Shown: positions 38,333 to 53,890 of the stretch, piece by piece
How positions within the stretch are numbered: position 1 is the first letter of the stretch
Layout of the letters: the number at the start of each line of letters is the position of its first letter
NCBI RefSeq assembly: GCF_000308415.1
Contig: NZ_BAFS01000279.1
Location: 1 to 64,000, forward strand
Length of the DNA stretch: 64,000 nt
Source: Nocardia asiatica NBRC 100129
Lineage (GTDB): Bacteria; Actinomycetota; Actinomycetes; Mycobacteriales; Mycobacteriaceae
Reading direction: 5' to 3'
Notes under the pieces: model-generated
What the model saw: only the letters and a program-made list of their open reading frames with translations
Told to the model about the DNA's origin: nothing
The model's database searches: none
Made by a program: the position numbers and the translations under genes

Positions 38333-39094
38333 TCAAGCGTCGCGCTGGTTCACCACGACCAGGGCCGCGCCGAAGACGATCGCGACGAAGGCGGTGAAAT
38401 ACAGCAGGCTGCCCCACGGTCCCCAATGCCAGTTGGCCGTGGACGCGGCCGAGCTGAAGAAGTGGTTGGCGTTCGCGAACGGCAGGAACGGGGTGACATT
38501 GCGGCCGAAGCTGCCGAACGCCCCGAGCAGACCCTCAATGAGCAGCGGCCACAGCACGATCAGCGAGATCGCGGCGGCGGACTGGCGCACCAGCACGCCG
38601 ACGCCGACCGCGAGGAGCACGCACAGGAACGCGTAGATCGGGATGCCGTAGACCTCGCGCCAATCCTGCGCGCTGGACAGGGTCAGCGTCGCACCCGCCT
38701 CCGGACCGCCCAGGGCCTTCGCCACCAGGTAGGCGAGGAACACCAGGACGAAGGTCAGCACCGCGCCGTACCCGCCCACCAGCCCGGCCTTGGTCACGAT
38801 GACCTTCGCCCGATGCGGCGTGGCCTGGTACGTGGTGCGGATGATGCCGAAGCGATATTCGCTGGTCACGGTCAGGGTGGCCATGATCATCAGGACCATC
38901 ACGCCGAAGCCGCTGATGCCGGCCACCGCGGTGGAGACGGTCAGTTCGATCGCGCCGTCGGTACCGTAGGACGCGCGCGCCACCGAGGCGAGCAGAGCGG
39001 CCATGCCGAGCGCGAGGGCGACCACGATCGCCGAGCACCACCAGGGCGACCTGGTGGAGGTGAGCTTGATTCGTTCCGCTGCCAGCACGCCCAT
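38333..39094 (-). CDS. ABC-2 type transporter permease
   Basis: 253 residues with about six hydrophobic segments, including SPWWCSAIVVALALGMAALL near the N-terminus, FGVMVLMIMATLTVTSEYRF and the last helix LLYFTAFVAIVFGAALVVV. The TSEYRFGIIRTT stretch is typical of ABC-2 permeases paired with CcmA/BcrA-type ATPases. TGATG overlap with the ATPase gene. The substrate is unknown; such exporters often carry lipids, peptides or antibiotics. Confidence 0.85.
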   Translation of the reverse strand: MGVLAAERIKLTSTRSPWWCSAIVVALALGMAALLASVARASYGTDGAIELTVSTAVAGISGFGVMVLMIMATLTVTSEYRFGIIRTTYQATPHRAKVIVTKAGLVGGYGAVLTFVLVFLAYLVAKALGGPEAGATLTLSSAQDWREVYGIPIYAFLCVLLAVGVGVLVRQSAAAISLIVLWPLLIEGLLGAFGSFGRNVTPFLPFANANHFFSSAASTANWHWGPWGSLLYFTAFVAIVFGAALVVVNQRDA

Positions 39095-40098
39095 CAGAGC
39101 GCACCTCCCATCGCTGTGTAGGAACCGCCGTCCGCGGGGCCCTTCGTGGATACCCGAGCCGCCTCCGGGCCCGTCGGGTCGAAGCCTTCGCCGTGGTACT
39201 CCACCGCGCCACCGGTCATCCGCATGAACGCCTCCTCCAGCGAGGCGCGCTGCGGGGCCAGCTCGAACAGCGTGATCTCGTTCTCGCCCGCCAGCTTGCC
39301 GACCGCGTCGCTGGTCACGTTCGCCACCACCAGGGCGGGGCCGTCGGGGCCCGCGCCGTCCTCGCGGACGGTCATGCCGTTGGAGGTGAGCACGCTGCGC
39401 AACTGGTCGAGCTGCGGGCTGCGCACCCGCACCGACTGCTCGGAGGCGCGCTCGATGAATTCCTGGGTGGTCGAATCCGAGATCAGCTTGCCGCGCCCGA
39501 TCACCACCAGGTGCTCGGCTGTCTGCGCCATCTCCGACAGCAGATGACTGGAGACCAGCACCGTGCGGCCTTCGGCGGCCAGCCGCTGCATGAACCGGCG
39601 GATCCACAGGATGCCCTCCGGGTCGAGGCCGTTGACCGGCTCGTCGAACAGCAGCACCTCCGGGTCGCCCAGCAACGCGCCGGCCAGACCGAGGCGCTGC
39701 GACATGCCCAGGGAGAAGCCGCCCGCGGACTTGCCCGCCACCTCGGAGAGGCCGACCAGCCGCAGCACCTCCTCCACCCGGGTCTTGGCGATGTCGTTCG
39801 ACGCGGCCATCCACTCCAGATGCGCGCGCGCCGAACGGTTCGGATGCACCCACTTCGCGTCCAGCAGCGCGCCGACGGTGCGCAGCGGGTGGTCCAGTTC
39901 GTGGTACGGCTTGCCCTGGATCAGCGCGGTGCCCGCGGTCGGCCTGTCCAATCCGAGGATCATCCGCATGGTGGTCGACTTGCCCGCGCCGTTCGGCCCG
40001 AGGAATCCCGTCACCTGTCCGGGACGAACGGTGAAGGTCAGATCCTGCACCGCTACGGTCTGCCCGTAGTGCTTGGTCAGGCCTCTAAGCTCGATCAT
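39094..40098 (-). CDS. ABC transporter ATP-binding protein
   Basis: 334 residues: Walker A GPNGAGKST, the Q-loop region, the signature LSGGFSLGMSQR-like GGFSLGMSQRLGLA, Walker B VLLFDEP and an H-loop in VLVSSHLL. The C-terminal ~110 residues (after 220) form an extra regulatory part common in drug- and bacitracin-type exporters. It works with the permease encoded next. Confidence 0.9.
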   Translation of the reverse strand: MIELRGLTKHYGQTVAVQDLTFTVRPGQVTGFLGPNGAGKSTTMRMILGLDRPTAGTALIQGKPYHELDHPLRTVGALLDAKWVHPNRSARAHLEWMAASNDIAKTRVEEVLRLVGLSEVAGKSAGGFSLGMSQRLGLAGALLGDPEVLLFDEPVNGLDPEGILWIRRFMQRLAAEGRTVLVSSHLLSEMAQTAEHLVVIGRGKLISDSTTQEFIERASEQSVRVRSPQLDQLRSVLTSNGMTVREDGAGPDGPALVVANVTSDAVGKLAGENEITLFELAPQRASLEEAFMRMTGGAVEYHGEGFDPTGPEAARVSTKGPADGGSYTAMGGAL

Positions 40099-40465
40099 GC
40101 CGCCCAGCATTCCGTAAATCGCGGCGTCGCGCGTCGGTAATTGGTGGCGAGTCGGATCATCCTCGAGGATGAGAACGGTCCGTTGGCCCGCTGTTCTTCG
40201 CCGGGAGCGCCGCGGCGATTCGTTCTCGTTCGTCCGCGGCTCCGGCACGACGCGCGGCCGCATCCGATTGCGTGTGCGCTGGAAATCAGCGGTTTCGATG
40301 GAATCGGGACGTGCGGTCCAGTCCTCGTCGCCGGAGCCCTGACCGATATAGGGGCCCCCTAAGGGTCAGGCGCGGACACGTCCCGCACGACCGGGTCGCC
40401 CGGACGAAGCCGCCCGAAGGCACAGTGGCGGCGGCCGGCGGGGCTTCGGTTACTCGGCCGAGGTA
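40099..40465. other. Intergenic region without a supported gene
   Basis: 367 bp between the ABC ATPase and the next minus-strand gene. Open frames here lack ribosome-binding sites and read as shadows. A short GC palindrome (TAGGGGCCCCCTA) lies near 40350 and may belong to a terminator of the membrane-protein gene upstream. Confidence 0.5.
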
Positions 40466-41152
40466 TCAGCGCCCCAGCAGTTCGGCAACACGCAGGAGTG
40501 GCGCGGCGTAACCGGGGATCAGGTTCGGGTCACGCAGCCTCCCCGAGGTCGGCGTGCAGGTCAGCAATTCGGCCCCCACGACGCTCCAGTGCGGGACCGC
40601 CCTGGCGATGTGCGCTTCGATCAGCGCCGGACCTACCAGCGCCTTGGCGCAGGCCGGATCCGGCGTGACGATCCGGTACTGCGCGTCGAACAGCACGTTG
40701 CCGGTCGCCGTCGGCTTGTCACCGAAGATCGCGCGGCCGAGCTGCGACAGCAGACCGCGGGAGTGCACCGCGACCGGCGGGTACGCCCGATCCAGTAGCA
40801 CCAGGACCGCCACGAAGCGATGCGTGGTGGTCGTCGTCGTGCTGGTCGTCGTCGAAGAACTGCTGGACGAGGTCGTCTGATAGGAGTACTCGGCCACCGT
40901 CACCCAACGGCCGCCGAGCTGCCCGGTCATGGTCACACCGAGCCCGCGCGAGTTCCTGCCGGGCAGGCGTGCGGTCCAGTGCGCGCGGCCGCCTTCGGCG
41001 AACGTCCATCCCTGAGCCGTCGCCCACTGCCACAGCGTCGCCTTGCGAGCCCGCTCGGCACGAATCGACAGCGGCAGCACCACGGCCAACAGGACGACGA
41101 CCGGCAGCACGGTCATCGCTGTCAGCGCGCCGAAGACCAGTCCCACTTCCAT
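40466..41152 (-). CDS. Membrane-anchored hypothetical protein with Ser/Thr run
   Basis: 228 residues. One N-terminal hydrophobic segment (LTAMTVLPVVVLLAVVLPLS) is followed by a cytoplasmic-type domain. In its middle (about residues 94-111) there is an uninterrupted Ser/Thr run, encoded by a TCG/ACC-type repeat at 40821-40873 that could vary in length. The C-terminal part (TPDPACAKALVGPALIEAHI) looks folded. No family recognised. Confidence 0.65.
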   Translation of the reverse strand: MEVGLVFGALTAMTVLPVVVLLAVVLPLSIRAERARKATLWQWATAQGWTFAEGGRAHWTARLPGRNSRGLGVTMTGQLGGRWVTVAEYSYQTTSSSSSSTTTSTTTTTTHRFVAVLVLLDRAYPPVAVHSRGLLSQLGRAIFGDKPTATGNVLFDAQYRIVTPDPACAKALVGPALIEAHIARAVPHWSVVGAELLTCTPTSGRLRDPNLIPGYAAPLLRVAELLGR

Positions 41153-41271
41153 CGCCGTGCTCCTCCTGCCACCACGCTGTGCCGACCGCGTGTTCGCATC
41201 GTGCGCGAGCGACCTTCCCGGAGGCTTAAGAGATCATTGCGGCGCTGCTGCGAGCCGCACGGCCCTCGCGA

Positions 41272-41970
41272 TCAGGGAAGCGGGTTCGCCGCGAGCAGGG
41301 CGGCGAGCGCGGCGGCCGCGTCGAGCAGGGCGCGGGAGCGAGCCGTGATGCTCGCGTCCCGGGCCGACAGCGCGGCTTCCAGGTCCTCGGATCGTTGGCC
41401 GCGCGGCAGCTCCGGCAGCAAGATCCGGAGGGTGTCGACGCGATAGCCCGCTCTGCGGAGCTGGTGCACGATCCGGGCATCCCGAACCTGCGACGGTGCG
41501 TACCGTCGCGTTCCGTGCGCGGTGACGCGGTCCGGAACGACAAGGCCCTCGGCGTCCCAGTGCCGCAGTGTCGACGGCCGTACGCCCAGCGCGGCGGCGA
41601 GTTCGGACACGCTCATCGAATCCGACGGGCGAACGTCTTCGATCGGCTCGGCCGAGATCGCGGCGGCCGCCCGCTTCGCCAGTTCGAGATCCGCCCGCTC
41701 GCGGTGGAGCCGGGCGTGCGCCGCGTCGAGAAGGACCAGCGCTTCGGCGATCGAGCGGTCGTGCACGGTCCGTACGATGCGCTTCGCCTCGACGGGGCCG
41801 ACGCCCGCCGCCAGCGCCCGGTAGGCCAGCGCGGAACGCACATGGATCTCCCCGTATCCGCGATAGCCCGCCGCCGTGCGAGACGCGGGCGGCAGCACCC
41901 CGTCCCGCTCCAGATTGCGGATCTGCTGCACCGAATACCCGGCACGCCGCGCGACATCGACGGTGCGCAT
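41272..41970 (-). CDS. Regulator with two MerR-type DNA-binding domains
   Basis: 232 residues carrying two MerR-like helix-turn-helix domains. The first (about 2-68) begins RTVDVARRAGYSVQQIRNLE and includes RTAAGYRGYGE. The second (about 120-190) begins SVSELAAALGVRPSTLRHWD and includes AHGTRRYAPSQ. A helical linker (70-115) joins them. MerR proteins normally have one domain and dimerise through a C-terminal helix; here one chain supplies two. It is divergent from the DUF6194-like gene. The start at 41970 is the only in-frame ATG with a full first domain. Confidence 0.8.
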   Translation of the reverse strand: MRTVDVARRAGYSVQQIRNLERDGVLPPASRTAAGYRGYGEIHVRSALAYRALAAGVGPVEAKRIVRTVHDRSIAEALVLLDAAHARLHRERADLELAKRAAAAISAEPIEDVRPSDSMSVSELAAALGVRPSTLRHWDAEGLVVPDRVTAHGTRRYAPSQVRDARIVHQLRRAGYRVDTLRILLPELPRGQRSEDLEAALSARDASITARSRALLDAAAALAALLAANPLP

Positions 41971-42054
41971 GGACGAGTTGAGAGTTACCACCCTGCTGTT
42001 CCTCGATATCCGCGTCGAAGTCTCCACATGCACTTTAATGAAACGCTGGAGCAC

Positions 42055-42507
42055 ATGAGCATCGACGAGATCATCGGTTACGTGTCCGCCCTCGACGGCG
42101 TCCTGACCCTGCGCCCGGAACCCCGCGACGGCTCCCCCGAGATCAGCTGGGGCGATACGTTCTTCTACTACTCACCCAGCGGCGTCGTACCGAAGGCCAC
42201 TCAGCCCTTCGCCACCATCGTGACGAAGAACTACCCAGGCGACGAAGGTTCCCGCCTGGACCGCCCGGACGCGTTCCGCGTCAACATCGCCGCCGGAAAA
42301 GAAGCCTTCACCCAGTGGACCGGCCACACCCCCCGAGAACTGCCCGCCGACCTCGACCACAGCGTCACCGATACCGTCATCCCCCACCCCGTCTACGGCT
42401 CGGCAGGTTGGCTCGCGGTGGTGAACCCCGCCACCCGAACCAGCGAACAGATTCGCGACCTCCTCGACACCGCATACCAACGCGCCCGCGCCCGCTACCA
42501 CCGCTGA
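42055..42507 (+). CDS. DUF6194-like protein, 150 aa
   Basis: Starts [19 protein letters not shown], with GGAG five to eight bases upstream; ATG 42028 in frame adds nine residues. Features include [22 protein letters not shown] and [17 protein letters not shown], the pattern of DUF6194 (a MmcQ/YjbR-like, small soluble group). It is divergent from the double-MerR gene, 84 bp apart, and could be its target. Function unknown. Confidence 0.7.
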   Translation: MSIDEIIGYVSALDGVLTLRPEPRDGSPEISWGDTFFYYSPSGVVPKATQPFATIVTKNYPGDEGSRLDRPDAFRVNIAAGKEAFTQWTGHTPRELPADLDHSVTDTVIPHPVYGSAGWLAVVNPATRTSEQIRDLLDTAYQRARARYHR

Positions 42508-42721
42508 CCCGGCCGGCCGTCGAGGGAAGCACGAGAAGTACTGCGCCACTGATAATTTCGGCTGTGCGCGGACGAACCGAACGGCTGGCGATCTCGCGGA
42601 TCGACCTCCTTTCCGGAGCACAGCCGCTATGACCGGCGGCACCGCGTCGAGACGGCGACTGCGCCCACCTCTCGGTCGGGTCGGGACCGCGGCACTCGAA
42701 TTCCGATGCGTTCGCGCGCGG

Positions 42722-42752
42722 TTGACATGGAGTGCGCTCCAGCTTTTAGCGT
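42722..42752 (+). promoter_or_regulatory. MerR-type promoter of the aldo/keto reductase gene
   Basis: TTGACA (42722-42727) is followed by the dyad TGGAGTGCGCTCCA (42728-42741) and TAGCGT (42747-42752). The spacer of 19 bp, with a dyad lying inside it, is the layout that MerR-family activators recognise and untwist. Confidence 0.65.
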
Positions 42753-42790
42753 CGGCGGCGACGAATTCGAATCCAGGAGGTATCAGCAAC

Positions 42791-43777
42791 ATGATCGACG
42801 TTCCCACTCGGCAGCTCGGCGGATTGACTGTCTCCGCGCAGGGTTTGGGATGCATGGGCATGAGTCACGCCTACGGCGCCGCGGACGACGAGCAATCGAT
42901 CGCGACGTTGCGCCACGCCCTCGACTCGGGGGTGACCCTTTTGGACACCGCCGACTTCTACGGCGCCGGGCACAACGAGGAGTTGATCGGGCGTGCTGTC
43001 GCGGGCCGCCGTGACGAGGTGGTGCTGGCCACGAAATTCGGCTTCGCCAACCGCCTGGGTGAGCCCACCCGGATCCGCGGCGACGCCGCGTACGTGCGGC
43101 AGGCGTGCGAAGCGTCGCTGCGCCGGCTCGGAGTCGACCACATCGACCTCTACTATCTGCACCGGGTCGACCCGCAGGTGCCGATCGAGGAGACCGTCGC
43201 GGCCATGGCCGAGCTGGTGCGCGCCGGAAAGGTTCGCCACCTCGGGCTGTCGGAAGCGGGCGCGCGGACCATCCGGCGGGCGCACGCGGTGCATCCGATC
43301 GCCGCGCTGCAGAGCGAGTGGTCGCTGTGGACCCGGGACCTGGAGGCGGAGATCGCCCCGGTGTGCCGCGCGCTCGGCATCGGGTTGGTCCCCTTCTCCC
43401 CGCTCGGACGCGGATTCCTGACCGGCAGGTACAGCTCGGTCGAGGGGCTGGCGCAGACCGACGTGCGGCGCAGCCAGCCGCGTTTCGCCGAGGGCAATCT
43501 CGAACGGAACCTGACGATCGTCGCGAAACTCAACGAACTGGCCGAGGCGAAAGGAGTCACCGCCGGCCAGCTCGCTCTGGCCTGGGTGCAGCACCGGGGC
43601 GAGGACGTGGTGCCCATCCCCGGCACCCGGCGGCAACGGTATCTGGAGGAAAACCTCGCCGCACTGACCGTCGAGCTGTCTCCCGAGGACCTCGCCGCCA
43701 TCGAGGCCGCCGCCCCGCCCGAGCAGATCGCGGGCACCCGCTACGACGCGACGAGCCTCACCTTCGTCAACGGCTGA
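42791..43777 (+). CDS. Aldo/keto reductase
   Basis: 328 residues. The (beta/alpha)8 AKR pattern is complete: catalytic Asp and Tyr in [16 protein letters not shown], the Lys in VLATKFGF, the His in [10 protein letters not shown], and the NADPH-binding [15 protein letters not shown] near the C-terminus. AGGAGG lies ten bases before the ATG. It reduces aldehydes or ketones with NADPH. The MerR-type promoter immediately upstream implies induction by a chemical stress, which fits known MerR-controlled reductases. Confidence 0.9.
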   Translation: MIDVPTRQLGGLTVSAQGLGCMGMSHAYGAADDEQSIATLRHALDSGVTLLDTADFYGAGHNEELIGRAVAGRRDEVVLATKFGFANRLGEPTRIRGDAAYVRQACEASLRRLGVDHIDLYYLHRVDPQVPIEETVAAMAELVRAGKVRHLGLSEAGARTIRRAHAVHPIAALQSEWSLWTRDLEAEIAPVCRALGIGLVPFSPLGRGFLTGRYSSVEGLAQTDVRRSQPRFAEGNLERNLTIVAKLNELAEAKGVTAGQLALAWVQHRGEDVVPIPGTRRQRYLEENLAALTVELSPEDLAAIEAAAPPEQIAGTRYDATSLTFVNG

Positions 43778-43874
43778 GCCCGCCGCCGACGTGGCGTGGC
43801 GCCCGCGGCCGTCGGAAGCGCGACTGCGGTGCGTCGCACCGGCGGCGACCCGTAGACGATCGCGGGCGAACCCG

Positions 43875-44885
<1,011 letters not shown>

Positions 44886-44889
<4 letters not shown>

Positions 44890-45959
44890 CGGATTCCTCC
44901 TACAGTCGTCGAAAAGCGTTGCGGATCGGCTACTTCCGCTTCGGGCAGCGTTGCCCCGCCGAGCAGGCTCGCCACCGCGTCCACCGTGAGCGGCAGGGTC
45001 AACATGCCGTTGCGGCCGTGTCCGGTGGCCGCGACGATCCGGTCGGTGAGCCGGCCGATCAGCGGCAGGTTGTCCGGGCTGCCCGGCCGGGAACCGGCGC
45101 TCGCCTCGGCGAGCTCGTATTCGCCGATGCCGGGGAACACCGCCTCCGCGTCGGCGATCAGGTCGCGGACGCCTGCGACGGTGACCGCGGTGTCGAAACC
45201 GGCCTCGTACTGCGTGGCTCCGACGACGATCCCGTCGGGCCGAGGCACCAGGTAGACCGGCCGCCCGTGCACCCGGGCGCGGATCACGCCGCGCGGCGCG
45301 GGGGCGACCCCGGGCCGGTGCCGCAGGCGCAGGATCTCGCCCTTGACCGGCCGGACCGGCAGCTCGGGCCACAGCCTCGCCGACGCGGCGCCCGCGGCGA
45401 GCACGACTTGGTCGTGCGGAAGGTCCCGCAGCGAGTCCACGGATTCGGCGCGCATCGTGACCCCCGCCGCTTCGGCCGCCCGCCGCAGCGCGCCGACGAG
45501 CTCGCGATTGTCGATCGCGGGTTCGGCGGGTGCGAGCAGCCCCGCGCGCACCGATCGCGCCAGGCTCGGTTCCCGCTCCCGCACTCCGGCGCGGTCCAGC
45601 AGGCGCAGCTCGTGCCCGCGCGCACCGACCCAGTCGGCCACGGTGCGCAGGTCGGCGGCGTCGGCCGCGTCCAGCGCGACGGTCATCGTGTGGTCGGCGA
45701 CGAAGACCGCCACACCGGTCGCGGCCGTCAGGCGGGCGGCGAACTCGGGCCAGCGGGCCAGCGAGGCCGCGCCGAACGCGAGCACCCGGTCCTCGCCCGG
45801 CCAGCCTTCCGACAGCGGCGCGAGCATGCCCCCGGCGACCCAGGAAGCGCCGCTCGCGACGGACGAATCGAACAGGGTGACCGACCAATCGGCCTCCGCG
45901 GCCCGCCATGCCACGGCGAGCCCGACGGCGCCGCCACCGACGACGGCCAGAGTCCGCAT
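44886..45959 (-). CDS. thiO: Glycine oxidase ThiO
   Basis: 357 residues, a D-amino-acid-oxidase-type flavoprotein that oxidises glycine to dehydroglycine for the thiazole ring. The FAD-binding [15 protein letters not shown] is at the N-terminus and [13 protein letters not shown] at the C-terminus. AGGAGG precedes the ATG. The gap to the divergent thiE is only 57 bp and holds a perfect palindrome with a -10 box on each strand; a TPP riboswitch would not fit. Confidence 0.93.
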
Positions 45960-45990
45960 CCGATCCACCTGCCTCCTGTTTCGCATCCCC

Positions 45991-46009
45991 ACGGTAGCGC
46001 GGCTACCGT
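45991..46009. promoter_or_regulatory. Palindromic bidirectional promoter of thiO and thiE
   Basis: ACGGTAGCGCGGCTACCGT is a perfect palindrome (8-bp arms, 3-bp centre). Read on either strand it contains GCTACCGT, that is, a TACCGT -10 box. On the plus strand TACCGT (46004-46009) is seven bases before the thiE GTG; on the minus strand it (45996-45991) leaves a short leader with an AGGAGG before thiO. Confidence 0.55.
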
Positions 46010-46016
46010 CGAAGGC

Positions 46017-46715
46017 GTGCAACCCTCCCACCCGAATCGACCCGCCTCGCCGCGGGAGCGTCTGGCGAGCGCGCGGCTGTATCTCTGCACCGACGCACGC
46101 CGGGAGAAGGGCGATCTGGCCAAGTTCGCCGAAGCGGCGTTCGCGGGCGGAGTCGACATCATCCAGCTCAGGGACAAAGGATCACCGGGCGAAGCCCAGT
46201 TCGGCCCGCTGGAGGCCAGGGCCGAACTCGGCGCGCTGGCCGAGCTGAAAGCCGCCGCGCGCAGGCACGGCGCGCTGATCGCGGTCAACGACCGCGCCGA
46301 CATCGCGCTCGCCTCGGGCGCCGACGTGCTGCATCTCGGTCAGGGCGACCTACCGCCCTGGTACGCCCGCCGCATCCTCGGGCCCGACGTGGTGATCGGA
46401 CGCTCCACCCACAATCGCGCGCAAGCCGGACTCGCCGCGATCGATGAGCACATCGATTACTTCTGCACCGGCCCGATCTGGCCGACCCCCACCAAACCCG
46501 GCAGGCAGGCGGCGGGCCCCGAACTGGTCCGCTCGACCGCGGAGGCCCATCCCACCCGGCCCTGGTTCGCGATCGGCGGGATCAACGCCGACAATCTCGC
46601 GCAACTGCTGGAGGCCGGGGCCCGGCGGGTCGTCGTGGTGCGAGCGATCACCGAGGCGCGCGATCCGGAAGCCGCGGCACGCGAGCTGAAGACGGCGCTG
46701 CTGGCGAACGCGTGA
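46017..46715 (+). CDS. thiE: Thiamine-phosphate synthase ThiE
   Basis: 232 residues, joining the pyrimidine and thiazole halves into thiamine phosphate. TIM-barrel motifs are clear: DIIQLRDKG for pyrophosphate, [29 protein letters not shown], and [11 protein letters not shown]. The GTG at 46017 has no Shine-Dalgarno but a TAnnnT box seven bases upstream, so it is probably leaderless. A short hydrophilic N-terminal tail precedes the conserved part. The divergent thiO-S-G operon makes the thiazole half that it uses. Confidence 0.95.
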   Translation: MQPSHPNRPASPRERLASARLYLCTDARREKGDLAKFAEAAFAGGVDIIQLRDKGSPGEAQFGPLEARAELGALAELKAAARRHGALIAVNDRADIALASGADVLHLGQGDLPPWYARRILGPDVVIGRSTHNRAQAGLAAIDEHIDYFCTGPIWPTPTKPGRQAAGPELVRSTAEAHPTRPWFAIGGINADNLAQLLEAGARRVVVVRAITEARDPEAAARELKTALLANA

Positions 46716-46724
46716 GCGCCGCGG

Positions 46725-47417
46725 TCAGGAAAGCAACTGCCCGCGGGTGAACGAGAGCGCGGTCTCCACCGCCGTGTTCCCGTTCGGCGCGGGCTCCGCC
46801 ACGTGCGTGCCCGGCTCGTCGACGATCCTGGCGTAGTCGCCCGGTCCGGCCGGATCCGAATGCAGCCACACGAAGCCGAGGTCGGCGAGGTCGAGGGTGC
46901 GCGGCAGCGCGGCGGCCACCGCGCGGTCGTCGCCGACCTCGGCGAGCAGCACCCGGGCGGGCGCGGCGCGCAGGGCCGGCCAGGAGGCGGCGAAGCCGGG
47001 GTGCAGCGGACGCGCCTCCACCTCGTCCTCGGGAACCCAGGCCAGCTCGGTGCTCTCGCGATTGCCGGTGGTCGGGAGGGCCATCACCGCGTCGGCGACG
47101 ACGGTGGTGTAGGTCCAGCCGCTCAGGGCCGAGGCCGTCACCCGCTCGCCGCGCACCCGGACGTCGGCGGGGTCGATGCCCGTCTCCTCCCATGCCTCGC
47201 GAACCGCCGCGTGCACGGGCGTCTCGTGGCTGTCGCGGGCCCCGCCGGGCAACGCCCAGGTGCCGCCTTGATGACTCCAGGGAGCGCGGTGTTGCAGCAG
47301 CACCGCCGAGCGACCGCCGCCGAGCGGAGCGCGCAGGAGAAGTCCGGCGGCGCCGAAGCGACCCCAGTGCCGCAATCCGTCGGGGCCACGCCACCAACCG
47401 TCACCGTCACCACGCAT
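46725..47417 (-). CDS. Nudix hydrolase (MutT3-like)
   Basis: 230 residues. A complete Nudix box GX5EX7REUXEEXGU is present: GARDSHE, then REAWEETGI. The N-terminus (WGRFGAAGLLLR) and the long tail ending LSFTRGQLLS match the mycobacterial MutT3 type, found in the same place next to thiE in M. tuberculosis. MutT3 has been linked to removal of oxidised guanine nucleotides; the substrate of this protein is not shown by sequence. It is convergent with thiE, nine bases apart. Confidence 0.9.
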   Translation of the reverse strand: MRGDGDGWWRGPDGLRHWGRFGAAGLLLRAPLGGGRSAVLLQHRAPWSHQGGTWALPGGARDSHETPVHAAVREAWEETGIDPADVRVRGERVTASALSGWTYTTVVADAVMALPTTGNRESTELAWVPEDEVEARPLHPGFAASWPALRAAPARVLLAEVGDDRAVAAALPRTLDLADLGFVWLHSDPAGPGDYARIVDEPGTHVAEPAPNGNTAVETALSFTRGQLLS

Positions 47418-47601
47418 CTCGTACCCATCCTCGTCCTGCTACGACCGTGCCCCACCCCGTTTCCTCCCAACCGGGGGTGTTTCACACGCCGCGGCGCCCG
47501 TACGACCACAATAAACTCCGCACCAACACGCACGGGTCGATCGGATTCTCGGTCCAGCCGTCGAGAAATCCGCGCACGCGGCCCAAACTGGGGAGGTGGA
47601 C

Positions 47602-48980
47602 ATGGCTAGCTCCGAGCCGACGACGGCCGAACTCCGGCCGTCGTCCGCGCCCGAGCCCGCCGGTCGGGACATCCCGGTCGGGCTGAGCGTCGCGGTGGTG
47701 CGCGAACGACTCGACCTGGCCAACCTGCGTTCCTTCGTCAATTCCTCACCGGGGCGGCTGATCGCGCTCGGCCTGCTGCTCATCGGCCTGTGCCTGGCGG
47801 CGGGCTCGATGACCGCCGCGACGGTGGGCGACCGGCAGCAGGGCCTGGACGTGCTGCTCTACGAGACCGAGCCGGACGCGCACTCGGCGCATCGGCTCTA
47901 CACCTCGCTGTCGATCGCCGACGCCGCCGCCAGCACCGCCTTCATCGCGGGCGGCCTGGAACCGCAGGCGGTGCGCGACCGCTACACCCAGGCGATGGGC
48001 GAGGCGGCCGCGGAGTTGGTGACCCGATCCGACCGTGCCGCCGGGCCGAACCCGGCGATGGATTCGGATGCCCGGCTGCGCACCGGCATAGTTACCGGCC
48101 TGCCGGTGTACTCGGGTCTGGTGGAAACCGCACGAACGAACAATCGCAGCGGATATCCGGTCGGCGCCGCGTATTTGAGCGAGGCGTCCAACCAGATGCA
48201 GACGACGCTCCTGCCGATGGCCGAGGAATTACACAACCATCGCTCGGCGGCGGTGACGGCGGCGCAGCGCAACCACGTGCGCCCACCGTGGTCCGCGATC
48301 GGCCTGCTGATCCTCACCCTCGGCGCGCTGGTCTGGGTGCAGCGGGATCTGGCGCGCCGCTGGCGGCGCGTGCTCAATCCGGGCCTGCTGTTCGCCTCCG
48401 CGGCCATGTTGATCCTGCTGGCCTGGACGGTGATCGCGGGCTCGGTGTCGGCGACGTCGATGATCAGCGCCCGCGACGACGGCGCGGTGCCGGCCTCGCG
48501 GCTGACCGAGAGCCGGATCCTGGCGCAGCAGGCGCGCGCAGCGGAGACGTTGAAGCTGGTGCGCCGGGACGCCACCGGCGATTACGACCGCACCTACGAC
48601 GCGGACATCGAGCGCCTGGCCGATCTGCTGGGCAACTACCCCGCTTCCGCCCCCGCGGCGGGTGAGGTGCGCAACGCCGTTCCGGCGCTGGCGCGCTGGC
48701 GGGTGGCGCATCAGCGCATGAACGACGCGCTGGCCAAGGGCGATTTCAACAGCGCGGCCGTGGTGGCGACCGGTCCCGGCGCCGCGGACGCCACCGTGCA
48801 GGTGGAGGCGCTGGACCGTTCGCTCGAGCAAGGCATCACCGCGACCAGGGACACGCTGCGCGACAGGATCTCACAGGCGGCGCGCGTGCTGGACTTCCTG
48901 GGCGCCGGAGCGATGATCCTCGGCATCCTGGCGGCATGCTATGTCGGACTCGGCATGTGGCCCCGGCTTCGGGAGTACCG

Positions 48981-48984
<4 letters not shown>
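47602..48984 (+). CDS. glnX: GlnX membrane protein of the PknG sensing system
   Basis: 460 residues; four membrane segments (near 47-67, 227-246, 256-278 and 430-455) enclose two external helical domains, giving a tandem sensor architecture. In mycobacteria and corynebacteria GlnX works with the binding protein GlnH and the kinase PknG to sense external aspartate and glutamate. GGGGAGG precedes the ATG at 47602. The stop overlaps the glnH ATG (ATGA). Gene order glnX-glnH-pknG is the same as in M. tuberculosis. Confidence 0.9.
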
Positions 48985-53819
<4,835 letters not shown>

Positions 53820-53890
53820 CACGCCTCCCGCGCTTCGCTCCGCAATCACCATCACGGCGCGGCCGTTCGCGCCGGAGCGGACCGCGCGCA

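Noticed and set aside
38234-39121. Plus-strand 295-codon frame over the ABC permease
   Set aside because: Glu/Arg/Gln-rich shadow; the minus-strand frame has clear membrane helices and overlaps the ATPase gene correctly.
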